Assembly (NCBI RefSeq): GCF_000172975.1
Contig: NZ_ABTR02000001.1
Location: 622,001-686,000 of the forward strand
Source: Dethiosulfovibrio peptidovorans DSM 11002
Lineage (GTDB): Bacteria > Synergistota > Synergistia > Synergistales > Dethiosulfovibrionaceae
DNA: 64,000 nucleotides
Direction: 5' to 3'
Part shown: positions 25,301-33,727 of the stretch, piece after piece
How positions within the stretch are numbered: the stretch's first letter is position 1
How the letters are laid out: every line of letters starts with the position of its first letter
Notes under the pieces: model-generated
Database searches by the model: none
What the model saw: only the letters and a program-made list of their open reading frames with translations
What the model was told of the DNA's origin: nothing
Made by a program: the position numbers and the translations under genes

Positions 25301-25982
25301 TGGAGAACTGATACGCCATCGAATAGCCCGACGGATCGCGATGGACCTGGAGGACGGCTCGGTCGTAAACCTGGGGATAGGAATTCCCACCCTGGTATCG
25401 GACCACATACCGGAAGGAGTCGAGGTCGTCTTCCAGACAGAGAACGGAGTGGTCGGAGCGGGACCTAAACCGGAAAAGACCGACTGGCGCTTCATAGGCG
25501 CAGGAGGCAGATGTCTGACCATACTGCCAGGAGGCGCCCTGGTGGCCAGCGACTTCAGCTTCGGAATGATAAGAGGCGGCCATCTGGACGCCACCGTGCT
25601 GGGAGCCCTCCAGATAGACGAGGACGCCAATCTGGCTAACTGGATGGTACCGGGCAAGATGGTGCCGGGAATGGGAGGAGCCATGGACCTGGTCTCGGGG
25701 GCCAGAAGGGTCATAGTCGCCACCACCCACGTAACCAAAAAGGGAGAACCCAAGATAATACCCAAGTGCACCCTCCCCCTAACCGGAGCCAACGTGGTGG
25801 ACACGGTAGTCACCGAATTCGCCCTGTTCCGTTTTATGGAGGGGAAGCTGACCCTCTGCGAGATAGCACCGGAGGTCACACTCGAGGACATAGAGGAACA
25901 CACGGCAGCCTCCTTCGCCGTGGTAAAGGACCTACCCACTATGAAGGGCTGCGACATGGAGAAAGAGGAGCGTGAAGCCTGA
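25284..25982 (+). CDS. CoA-transferase subunit B (AtoA/ScoB-like)
   Basis: 232 residues. VVNLGIGIPTLVSDHIP and VFQTENGVVGAG are beta-subunit motifs; the glutamate of TENG carries the enzyme-CoA thioester. GGGCRC-type zinc features are absent, as normal. MARISPEVTLEDIEE-like segment near the C-terminus (CEIAPEVTLEDIEEHTAASF) fits the family. With subunit A it probably activates acetoacetate or a related 3-oxo acid to feed the thiolase, whose start overlaps this stop by one base (TGATG). Confidence 0.92.
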   Translation: MLPVLDGELIRHRIARRIAMDLEDGSVVNLGIGIPTLVSDHIPEGVEVVFQTENGVVGAGPKPEKTDWRFIGAGGRCLTILPGGALVASDFSFGMIRGGHLDATVLGALQIDEDANLANWMVPGKMVPGMGGAMDLVSGARRVIVATTHVTKKGEPKIIPKCTLPLTGANVVDTVVTEFALFRFMEGKLTLCEIAPEVTLEDIEEHTAASFAVVKDLPTMKGCDMEKEEREA

Positions 25983-27163
25983 TGGGCAAACCGGTAATAT
26001 TGAGCGCCTGTAGGACTCCCGGGGGTAAATACGGAGGTTCCCTTTCCAAGAAGACCGCTCCGGACCTGGGGGCCATAGCGATAGCCGAGGCTATAAGACG
26101 TTCCGGCGTATCACCGGACGACCTGGGAGAGGTGATAATGGGCAACGGATGGCAAGCGGGAGTGGGAGCCAACCCTGCCCGCATCGCCATGTATCGTGCC
26201 GGTGTTCCTTCGTCGATTCCGGCCTTCACGGTGAATAAGAGATGCGGTTCCAGCGTCAAGACCGCCATGCTGATAGCCGACAGGATCCGCCTGGGGGACA
26301 TAAAGGCAGGGGTCGCCGGAGGGATGGAGAGCGCAAGCAACGTCCCCTACCTGCTGGAGGGAGCCAGATGGGGATACCGAATGGGAGACAAGACGGCCTT
26401 GGACGGCCTCCACAGGGACGGATTCATGTGTCCTCTGGCTGGGATGATGATGGGCGCCACCGGGGAGATTCTGGCGGAGGAAAACTCCATATCCCGAGAG
26501 GAACAGGACTGTTACGCCCTGGAAAGCCACAGAAAAGCCGTAGCGGCCATAGAGTCGGGGGCCTTCAGGGAAGAGATAGTTCCCGTGACCATAAAGGACC
26601 GTAAAAAGGGCGAGATAACGGTGGACACCGACGAGATACCCAGGGCTGACACCTCTCTGGAAAAGCTGGCGAAACTGCCCCCGGTGTTCCGAAAGGACGG
26701 TACCATCTCGGCGGGCAGCAGCTCAGCCCTCTGCGACGCCGGAAGCGCCATGGTCATAGCCGACGAGGACTGGGCAAGGGCTAACGGCTACGAGCCTCTG
26801 GCGGAGATACTGGGCTACTCTCCCGGAGCGCTGGACGCCGAACACATGGGGCTTGGACCTACCGTAGCCACCCCGAAAGCCCTGGAGATGGCCGGGCTGA
26901 AATTGGAGGACATGGATCTGATAGAGCTGAACGAGGCCTTCGCGGTGCAGGTCCTGGCGGTACATAGAAACATGCCCTTCGACATGGACAGATGCAACGT
27001 CTTCGGAGGAGCCATAGCCCTGGGACACCCCATAGGCGCGACCGGGGCCAAGCTCATAGCTACCATGGTCTACGGCCTCAGACACAGGGACCAGGAGCTC
27101 GGGCTGGTCACTGCCTGCATAGGCGGCGGCCAGGGGGTCGCCATGGTACTCAAACGCCTCTAG
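25982..27163 (+). CDS. Thiolase (acetyl-CoA C-acetyltransferase)
   Basis: 393 residues, the usual length. Cys88 in VNKRCGSSVKTAM is the acyl-carrying nucleophile, LNEAFAVQ, ALGHPIGATGAK (general-base His) and TACIGGGQG (second Cys) are the other signatures. It splits acetoacetyl-CoA into two acetyl-CoA, or runs in reverse. Placed last in the operon after the CoA-transferase pair and before a strong terminator, it completes a breakdown path from a 3-oxo acid to acetyl-CoA. Other 3-ketoacyl-CoA substrates are possible. Confidence 0.94.
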   Translation: MGKPVILSACRTPGGKYGGSLSKKTAPDLGAIAIAEAIRRSGVSPDDLGEVIMGNGWQAGVGANPARIAMYRAGVPSSIPAFTVNKRCGSSVKTAMLIADRIRLGDIKAGVAGGMESASNVPYLLEGARWGYRMGDKTALDGLHRDGFMCPLAGMMMGATGEILAEENSISREEQDCYALESHRKAVAAIESGAFREEIVPVTIKDRKKGEITVDTDEIPRADTSLEKLAKLPPVFRKDGTISAGSSSALCDAGSAMVIADEDWARANGYEPLAEILGYSPGALDAEHMGLGPTVATPKALEMAGLKLEDMDLIELNEAFAVQVLAVHRNMPFDMDRCNVFGGAIALGHPIGATGAKLIATMVYGLRHRDQELGLVTACIGGGQGVAMVLKRL

Positions 27164-27188
27164 CTCGGATATCCCATAAAAGAATCGA

Positions 27189-27217
27189 CGGGGACCTCTT
27201 TAAGGGTCCCCGTTTTT
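27189..27217 (+). terminator. Terminator after the thiolase gene
   Basis: CGGGGACC / GGGTCCCCG stem with loop TCTTTAA-like and a following TTTTT, 26 bases past the thiolase stop. Confidence 0.9.
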
Positions 27218-27331
27218 CACGGACAAGATAAAGATCAGTAAAGATCAATTCTCAGATACGCTTAACCTTGCCAATCCACGGTGGAGTACAAATATACTCT
27301 GTTGCATTTAGTTCTATATATAGACACTAAT

Positions 27332-27360
27332 TTGACAATTACTCCGTCTAGATCTATCCT
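27332..27360 (+). promoter_or_regulatory. Predicted promoter and 5' leader of the aldehyde oxidoreductase operon
   Basis: TTGACA at 27332-27337, 17 bases, TATCCT at 27355-27360. The roughly 100-base leader to the ATG at 27471 has an AGACC/GGTCT pairing near 27370-27395 and a CCAAA/TTTGG pairing beside it. Upstream lie small palindromes (GAGTA-N6-TACTC at 27285-27300, CTATATATAG near 27315) that could be operators. The remainder of the 307-base gap 27164-27470 holds only the thiolase terminator; no small gene is seen. Confidence 0.65.
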
Positions 27361-27470
27361 CGTTAATGGGGAGACCGCTTTCTGAACCAAAGGTCTAGTT
27401 TTTGGGGTATAAAGGTAGGCGCATGTTTAGAGGGGTTCCAAATCTCACATCATCGCAGGAGGGTGGAACT

Positions 27471-30212
27471 ATGTCGAAATTGAGCAAAAAGCGCATCGAG
27501 GTAAACGGCGTTCAGATGGACGTGGCGGCCGACGATAACGAGATGCTGGTCAACGTCATCCGCAGGCAGCTCGGACTCACTGGAACGAAACTGGGATGCG
27601 GCAAAGGACAGTGTGGAGCCTGCAACGTCATAATGGACGGCAAGGTTGTAAGATCCTGCATAACCAAATGGAGCAAGGTCCCCGAATGCGCCGAGATACT
27701 GACGGTCGAGGGGCTCGGCACTCCTACCGCGCTTCACGCCATACAGTGGGCCTTCATAGCCAACGCCGCGGTTCAGTGCGGCTTCTGCACCCCTGGCTTC
27801 ATCATGGCGGCCAAGGCGTTGCTGGACGAAAACCCCTCCCCCACCAGGGAAGAGGTCCGAGAATGGTTCCAAAAGACCAGAAACGTCTGCCGATGCACCG
27901 GCTACAGACACATAGTCGACGCTGTAATGGAGGCTGCCGAGGTGCTAAGAGGCGAAAAGCCTATGACCGACTTCGCCAAAAAGCTCAACCCGGACGGGAC
28001 CCTCTGGGGCTCCTCCTATCCCAGACCCAGCGCCGCCTTCAAGGTCACAGGTCTCTGGGATTTCGGCGACGACGCCAGGGACAAGCTGCCTGAAGGGGCA
28101 CTCTACGCGGCCATAGCCCAGGCCGAGGTCTCCCACGCCAACATAAAATCCATAGACACCTCCGAGGCAGAGGCGATGCCGGGAGTCTTCAAGGTCATAA
28201 CCGCCAAGGACGTCAAGGGGAACAACCGTATCAACGGCCTGACCTTCCCGAGCAACAAGGGAGACGGATGGGACCGCCCCATTCTCTGCGACGAGAAGAT
28301 ATTCCAGTACGGCGACGCCTACGCTATGGTCTGCGCCGACACGGAGGAACATGCCAGAGAGGCGGCCAAGGCGATCAAGGTCGACCTGGAGGTCCTTCCA
28401 GCCTACCTCAACGCCATGGACGCCAAGGCGGACGACGCCATAGAGATCCATCCGGGAACGCCCAACGTCTACTACGAGCAGGGGATAATCAAGGGCGACG
28501 AGACCTCGGAGATAATGAAAAAATGCGCCTTCGAGGTGGATGGAGATTTCTACCTACAGAGACAGCCCCATCTGACCATGGAAACCGACGTGGGATACGG
28601 CTACTACGACGAGGACGGGGTTCTCTGCATCCACTCCAAGAGCATCGGAATCCACATACACCACGCCATGATAGTGGACGGTCTTGGCCTCGAGCCGGAG
28701 AAACTCCGTCTCATACAGAACAACGCCGGCGGAACCTTCGGCTATAAGTTCAGCCCCACCATGGAATCCCTCATAGGGGTAGCGGTTATGGCCACGGACA
28801 GGCCCGTTTTCCTGCGTTACGACATGGAGCAGCACATAACCTACACGGGCAAGAGATCGCCGTTCTGGATGAACATGCGCTACGGAGCGGACGAAAAGGG
28901 ACAGATAAAGGCCATGGAGTCGGAATACTACGTAGACCACGGCCCCTACTCGGAGTTCGGAGACCTTCTGACGGTCAGAGGGGTTCAGTTCATGGGATCC
29001 CCCTACGGTATAGAGAACATAAGGGGAAAGGGATACACCGTCTGCACCAACCACGCCTGGGGCTCGGCCTTCCGGGGATACGGGTCTCCTCAGGCCTTCC
29101 TGGCGACGGAGGTCCTGATGGACATGCTTGCGGAGAAGATGGGCATGGACCCCCTGGATATAAGGGAGAAAAACGTTAACGTCTGCGCCGAGACCGGCGG
29201 GACCTTCCCGTCGGGACAACCCTTCGACGCCTATCCGTTCCCCGAGATGGTCCGGCGAATACGCCCCAAATACGAGGAGGCCAAGAAGAAGGCCAAGGCC
29301 GAGTCCACCGACCAGGTCAAACGTGGCGTGGGAATCTCTCTGGGCATATACGGTTGCGGCCTGGACGGAGAGGACAGCAGCTCCGCCGCGGTAGAGATGC
29401 TCCCCGACGGGGTCAGAGTCTACGACGCCTGGGAGGATCACGGCCAGGGAGCGGACGCCGGTACCAGAGGCACCGCGTCCAAGGCGCTCGAGCCACTGGG
29501 GCTGAAACCGGAACAGATAAAGCTCTACAAAAACGACACGGCCAAGTGCCCCAACTCGGGACCTGCCGGAGGCAGCCGTTCCCAGGTTATGACCGGCAAT
29601 GCCATAAGGGTGGCCTGCGAGAAACTCCTCCACTCCCTCGAAAAGGACGACGGCACCTACCGAACCTACGACGAGATGGTCGCTGAGAAGCTGCCCCTCA
29701 AGTACGAGGGAACCTGGACAGCCACCATGTGCTCCGCCTGCGATCCCGTCACGGGACAGGGAGAGCCCTTCCCCGTCTACATGTACGGCCTTTTCATGAC
29801 CGAGGTCGCCGTGGACGTAGCCACGGGAAAGACCACCGTCGAGGGAATGACCCTTATAGGCGACGTGGGAACCATAAACAACAAGGAGGTCGTGGACGGA
29901 CAACTTTACGGAGGTATGGCCCAGGGCATAGGCCTGGCTCTCACGGAGGATTTCGAGGACATAGACAGACAGAGGACAATAGCCTCCTGCGGAGTGCCCT
30001 ACATCAAGGACATACCGGACGCCCTGACGCTGGACTACGTCGAGACCCCGAGGGAACACGGCCCCTTCGGAGCCGCCGGATGCGGCGAGCTTCCTCTGAC
30101 TTCACCTCACGCCTCGGTGATAAACGCAATCCACGACGCCACGGGAGCCTGGGTAACCCATCTGCCAGCAACCCCTGCAAAAGTTAAGGCAGCCATGGAG
30201 GAACTCCGTTAG
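27471..30212 (+). CDS. mop: Molybdenum aldehyde oxidoreductase, MOP type
   Basis: A 913-residue xanthine-oxidase-family enzyme very like Desulfovibrio gigas MOP, which oxidises aldehydes to acids. Residues about 1-80 form a plant-type [2Fe-2S] domain (CGKGQCGACNVIMDGKVVRSC pattern), 80-160 the second cluster domain (QCGFCTPGF, CRCTGYRH), and the rest the molybdopterin cytosine dinucleotide domain with GGTFGYKFSPT, GSAFRGYGSPQ, GPAGGSRSQVMTGNA and the catalytic glutamate in GPFGAAGCGELPLTSP. No FAD domain. ATG with GGAGGGTGG upstream, chosen over an earlier in-frame ATG. It heads a seven-gene operon of maturation or electron-transfer partners. Confidence 0.95.
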   Translation: MSKLSKKRIEVNGVQMDVAADDNEMLVNVIRRQLGLTGTKLGCGKGQCGACNVIMDGKVVRSCITKWSKVPECAEILTVEGLGTPTALHAIQWAFIANAAVQCGFCTPGFIMAAKALLDENPSPTREEVREWFQKTRNVCRCTGYRHIVDAVMEAAEVLRGEKPMTDFAKKLNPDGTLWGSSYPRPSAAFKVTGLWDFGDDARDKLPEGALYAAIAQAEVSHANIKSIDTSEAEAMPGVFKVITAKDVKGNNRINGLTFPSNKGDGWDRPILCDEKIFQYGDAYAMVCADTEEHAREAAKAIKVDLEVLPAYLNAMDAKADDAIEIHPGTPNVYYEQGIIKGDETSEIMKKCAFEVDGDFYLQRQPHLTMETDVGYGYYDEDGVLCIHSKSIGIHIHHAMIVDGLGLEPEKLRLIQNNAGGTFGYKFSPTMESLIGVAVMATDRPVFLRYDMEQHITYTGKRSPFWMNMRYGADEKGQIKAMESEYYVDHGPYSEFGDLLTVRGVQFMGSPYGIENIRGKGYTVCTNHAWGSAFRGYGSPQAFLATEVLMDMLAEKMGMDPLDIREKNVNVCAETGGTFPSGQPFDAYPFPEMVRRIRPKYEEAKKKAKAESTDQVKRGVGISLGIYGCGLDGEDSSSAAVEMLPDGVRVYDAWEDHGQGADAGTRGTASKALEPLGLKPEQIKLYKNDTAKCPNSGPAGGSRSQVMTGNAIRVACEKLLHSLEKDDGTYRTYDEMVAEKLPLKYEGTWTATMCSACDPVTGQGEPFPVYMYGLFMTEVAVDVATGKTTVEGMTLIGDVGTINNKEVVDGQLYGGMAQGIGLALTEDFEDIDRQRTIASCGVPYIKDIPDALTLDYVETPREHGPFGAAGCGELPLTSPHASVINAIHDATGAWVTHLPATPAKVKAAMEELR

Positions 30213-30230
30213 AGAGGAGACGATACCGCT

Positions 30231-32444
30231 ATGGACAACCGCCGGATGAGGGAACTTGAGGAAATGTGTATCCAGGAAGACCCTCCCTTCTGTCAGGCAG
30301 CATGCCCTCTGGGCATGGACGGCAGGGGACTCTGTTCCGATCTGGCGGCGGGAACGGTCGACAAGGCCAGAGCGAAGGTGGAGGAGGGGATTCCCGTGCC
30401 CCTCCTCCTCTGTCGTATATGCGACGAGCCCTGCAAAACAGCCTGCCCGAAGGGACGCTCCGGAGACGCCATATCCATGGCACTTCTGGAGCGCTACTCC
30501 CTGGAGAACGGCAAGACTCCGAGAAAGAGGCCGTCCTTCCTGCCGCCAAGAACGGACCGAATAGCCCTCGTGGGCTCCGGGCTGGCCGCCATGGCCGCCA
30601 TGGAGAGCCTGAGGGCTAAACGCTATCTGCCCCGGGTATACATCCCGGACGGAGACCTTGCCGCCCGACTGAGAGAGGACGACAGGATGCCTCGGGATCT
30701 GCTGGACGAGACGTTGGAACGACTTCTGGAAGGGTTGAACGTAGTGGCGGAGAGCCCTTCTCTGGAGGAGCTGTCCGAGTTCGACGGGGTCGTCATAGCA
30801 GACGGATCTCCCCTGAGATACCCCGGTCCGACGGACGACGTCACCTTCGCCACCGAAGTGGCCGGACTGTTCTCCCTGCCCCTGCCGTCCGGCTCCCCCT
30901 CCACCGAGGCCAGGAGAGGGCTGGAGGCGGTCCTCTCCCTGGAGAGACACCTACAGGGGGCCTCCCTTGAATCGGAACGGACGAAAAAGGCCGACAGAAA
31001 CACCAGGCTGAGGGCACCGGAGGACGACACCCCATCGGAGGCGATCGTTCCCAGAGGGGGAACCTACAGCTCCGAGGAGGCCACAGCCGAGGCGGCCAGA
31101 TGTCTTACATGTCAATGTCTCATATGCCACCCCTGGTGTCTGTATCTACAGGAATACGGGGGGTCGCCTAGAAAATATATAAGGACCTATCACAACAACC
31201 TCATAATCAACAAGGGAAACAGGACGGCCAACAGGATGATAGACTCCTGCAGCCTCTGCGGGCTATGCGCCGAGGTCTGCCCGACCGGTCTGGACGTAGG
31301 CCAGGCCAGCTTGGAGTCCAGGAGAAAGATGGTGGATACCGGCCACATGCCTCCGTCGCACCACGACTACCCCCTCAGGGACATGGCCTCCGCCCTGGAG
31401 GAGACAGACTTCCTGCTGGATCCCACCGGTGGCTCGCCCGAATGGCTTTTCTTCCCTGGATGCCAGCTGGGGGCATCCGAGCCTCGCTGGGTAACCGAAT
31501 CCTACCGCTACCTTACGGACCGGCTCGAATCCGTCGCCCTATGGGTAAGCTGCTGCGGCGCCCCCGCCAGATGGGGAGGCAGAGAGGCCCTCTACATGGA
31601 CGTAATGGACCTGTGGATCGAGAGATGGGAGGAGCTGGGCCGCCCCAAGGTCGTGACCGCCTGCTCCACCTGCCACGGTCTGTTGAAGGAAAGGCTTCCG
31701 GAGGACACAGCCGTCACCCTGTGGGAGACGATGGATAAACTGGGCCTCCCCGAGGAAGGAGACGTCTCCGCCGAGACTGTCACCGTCAGCGACCCCTGCA
31801 CGGCCAGAGACGACCGGACAGCTCAAGAGGCGGTCAGGAACCTGCTTAGAAGGCGGGGCCTGGCCCTGGAGGAACATCCCCGTTCCGGCAGGACCACCGA
31901 ATGCTGCGGCTTCGGAGGACTGGTCTTCTCAGCCAACCCCGACCTGGCGAAAAGGTCCGCCGCCAGAAGGGTACAGGAGGCAGGACACCCTATGGTGGTA
32001 TCCTGCGCCATGTGCCGGGAGCTATACGCCAGGACCGGTCATCCCACCTGGCATATACTGGAACTGCTACTCTCCCCCGAGGGTAAGGCACCGTCGCCCA
32101 GGCCGTTCCCCGGTTGGAGCGCCAGACGGGAGAACCGCAAGAAGCTCAAGGCCGAGATGACGTCGGGAACGACCCCGAAAAAACCGTCCGAATCGCTCGT
32201 CATGGACGAGGAACTGAGGCAAAATCTGGACGACCGATGGATAATAGAGGAGGAGATTCTCAAGGTCATAGAGGAAGCCCAGTCGGGAGGTCCCAGGCTC
32301 AGGAGAAAGGACTCGGATGTATATCTAGCCTACTCGGTGCTGGGTCAGAGGACCCTGTGGGTAGAGTACTCTCCCGAGGGAAACCGCTGGAGGATCCACG
32401 ACTCCTACAGCCATCGAATGACCATCCAGGAGGTGACGAGATGA
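30231..32444 (+). CDS. Dicluster Fe-S / CCG-domain oxidoreductase-like protein (DVU_1558-like)
   Basis: 737 residues. The N-terminus (Cys13, 21, 25 and LLCRICDEPCKTACPKG) is a Fer4_20 double [4Fe-4S] domain as in glutamate synthase small subunits. A degenerate Rossmann stretch follows (IALVGSGLAAMAAMESL). Then CLTCQCLICHPWC and CSLCGLCAEVCPTG bind further clusters, and two CCG blocks (FFPGCQLGASEP with VSCCGAPARWGG; VSDPCTARDD with TECCGFGGLVFS and SCAMCRE) resemble heterodisulfide reductase. The last 150 residues are charged and unrecognised. It probably passes electrons between the MOP enzyme and another carrier. It overlaps the next gene by four bases (ATGA). Confidence 0.88.
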   Translation: MDNRRMRELEEMCIQEDPPFCQAACPLGMDGRGLCSDLAAGTVDKARAKVEEGIPVPLLLCRICDEPCKTACPKGRSGDAISMALLERYSLENGKTPRKRPSFLPPRTDRIALVGSGLAAMAAMESLRAKRYLPRVYIPDGDLAARLREDDRMPRDLLDETLERLLEGLNVVAESPSLEELSEFDGVVIADGSPLRYPGPTDDVTFATEVAGLFSLPLPSGSPSTEARRGLEAVLSLERHLQGASLESERTKKADRNTRLRAPEDDTPSEAIVPRGGTYSSEEATAEAARCLTCQCLICHPWCLYLQEYGGSPRKYIRTYHNNLIINKGNRTANRMIDSCSLCGLCAEVCPTGLDVGQASLESRRKMVDTGHMPPSHHDYPLRDMASALEETDFLLDPTGGSPEWLFFPGCQLGASEPRWVTESYRYLTDRLESVALWVSCCGAPARWGGREALYMDVMDLWIERWEELGRPKVVTACSTCHGLLKERLPEDTAVTLWETMDKLGLPEEGDVSAETVTVSDPCTARDDRTAQEAVRNLLRRRGLALEEHPRSGRTTECCGFGGLVFSANPDLAKRSAARRVQEAGHPMVVSCAMCRELYARTGHPTWHILELLLSPEGKAPSPRPFPGWSARRENRKKLKAEMTSGTTPKKPSESLVMDEELRQNLDDRWIIEEEILKVIEEAQSGGPRLRRKDSDVYLAYSVLGQRTLWVEYSPEGNRWRIHDSYSHRMTIQEVTR

Positions 32445-32662
32445 GGCCGGACCCCGTAGCTGAGGCCTTCGCCCGGTCGGAGGAATGGATCTGCGACGAA
32501 TGCGGAGTCGAGCTAGAGACGGAGGAGGTCACATTGGCCTACCTGGGAGCTTCCTTCCCTGCAAAGATACCCAGATGCCCCAGTTGCGGCATGGTGTTCA
32601 TCCCCTCCACCGTAGCCCTGGGCAAGATGCTCCAGGTGGAACAGGGACTGGAGGACAAATGA
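32441..32662 (+). CDS. Small rubredoxin-like or zinc-ribbon redox protein (DVU_1557-like)
   Basis: 73 residues: an acidic start, then WICDECGVELETEE and, about 25 residues later, RCPSCGMVFIP. Two Cys-x2-Cys knuckles can hold one iron or zinc. ATG is in an ATGA overlap with the preceding gene and the stop overlaps the methyltransferase ATG the same way, so translation is coupled. A matching small protein lies in the same place in Desulfovibrio next to the MOP gene. Role presumably electron transfer or metal-site scaffolding. Confidence 0.85.
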   Translation: MRPDPVAEAFARSEEWICDECGVELETEEVTLAYLGASFPAKIPRCPSCGMVFIPSTVALGKMLQVEQGLEDK

Positions 32663-33288
32663 GCCTCTACGAAGACCTGGCCCTAGCCGATGGAGACATG
32701 CACCCCGGCGGAAGTGAGGCAACAAAAAGGCTCATAGAGTTCGGCCGTCCCTACTGCGGTCTGAGAGCCCTGGACGTGGGATCAGGCAGAGGAGACGGAC
32801 TGGAGACGCTGCACCGATCGGGCTTCACCACCTGGGGAATCGAGCCGTCCCCCATCCTGGCCGACATGGCGGCGAAGAGGGCTCCCTACTCCACCGTCGA
32901 GATAGGAAGGTCCGAATCGCTTCCCTTTCCCGACGATTTCTTCGACCTGGTGATCTTCGAGTGCGTCCTGTCCCTCACGGACCCATCGACTGCCCTCAGG
33001 GAGACCGTCCGGGTTCTTAGGCCCTCGGGAAAGGCTTTGATCCAGGATCTGGTAGGCAGGGCGACGGGAGAGGGATGTCTCGGAGGATGCAGGACCCTGG
33101 AGGGATGGCGGGAGGCAATCGAGGGCTCCGGCCTTTCCGTGACCAAACTGATCCGGACGGATCTAGAGGTGAAAAGCTACTGGGCCTCCGCCGTCTTTCA
33201 CGGAAGGCCTCTGCCGTGCTGCGAAAGTGGACCGACCTCCATAGGCGAGTTTCTATGCGAGGCGGTGAAGAATGGACAGAAGGGATGA
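32659..33288 (+). CDS. Class I SAM-dependent methyltransferase (DVU_1556-like, TrsM)
   Basis: 209 residues. ALDVGSGRGDGLETLHRSGF is the SAM-binding motif I, SESLPFPDDFFDLVIFECVL covers motifs II and III, and ALIQDLVGRATGEG follows. A GEGCLGGCRT segment with two cysteines is unusual for a plain methyltransferase. Start ATG at 32659 in an ATGA overlap; a longer frame upstream lies inside the previous gene. Its place in this set suggests it modifies a small molecule or the radical SAM product; the target is unknown. Confidence 0.87.
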   Translation: MSLYEDLALADGDMHPGGSEATKRLIEFGRPYCGLRALDVGSGRGDGLETLHRSGFTTWGIEPSPILADMAAKRAPYSTVEIGRSESLPFPDDFFDLVIFECVLSLTDPSTALRETVRVLRPSGKALIQDLVGRATGEGCLGGCRTLEGWREAIEGSGLSVTKLIRTDLEVKSYWASAVFHGRPLPCCESGPTSIGEFLCEAVKNGQKG

Positions 33289-33727
33289 TAAGACCATGGA
33301 CGCTCTGGACATGAGAACCGCCGAGCTTTCCGCCCAGGGTTACTGCTGCACCCAGGTGGTGGCTTCGGTGGCGCTGGATCTCATATGCAGGGATAACCCG
33401 GATCTCCTCAGGGCCCTGCACGGCTTCGGAGGAGGGATGGGAGGGACCAAGGGAATATGCGGAGCCCTGTCGGGAGGGATAGCCTTTCTCGGCCTCTACG
33501 GGGGAAAGGGAGGCCCTGAGGAGGACAGGGACGAAGAGCTGTATCCCATGGTGGCCGAGCTGAAGAGCTGGTTTCTCGAAAGATGGGGGACCCTGGAGTG
33601 TTCCGAGCTGGCCGGAGAAGAGGGAGAGAGAAAGAGTTTCGTCTGCCCCGAACTGGTTGCTGAGACCGCCAGAAAGTGCATATCCCTCCTGGAGAGCCGA
33701 GGGATAAACCCGGAAAATGGAAGATAG
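33272..33727 (+). CDS. C_GCAxxG_C_C family protein (DVU_1555-like)
   Basis: 151 residues. The family is defined by conserved cysteines for a redox or metal site; here GYCCTQVVASVALDLIC, GFGGGMGGTKGICGALSGGI, LECSEL, SFVCPELV and ARKCISLLE are seen. The central motif reads G-I-C-G-A-L-S-G-G. The ATG at 33272 overlaps the methyltransferase by 17 bases; ATG 33296 is an alternative. No signal sequence. Function unproven; it travels with the MOP accessory genes. Confidence 0.87.
   Translation: MDRRDDKTMDALDMRTAELSAQGYCCTQVVASVALDLICRDNPDLLRALHGFGGGMGGTKGICGALSGGIAFLGLYGGKGGPEEDRDEELYPMVAELKSWFLERWGTLECSELAGEEGERKSFVCPELVAETARKCISLLESRGINPENGR

Noticed and set aside
27361..27470. Molybdenum-cofactor riboswitch in the leader of the aldehyde oxidoreductase gene
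   Set aside because: A structured leader is possible, but I cannot match it to the Moco RNA consensus by eye; a covariance-model search would decide.
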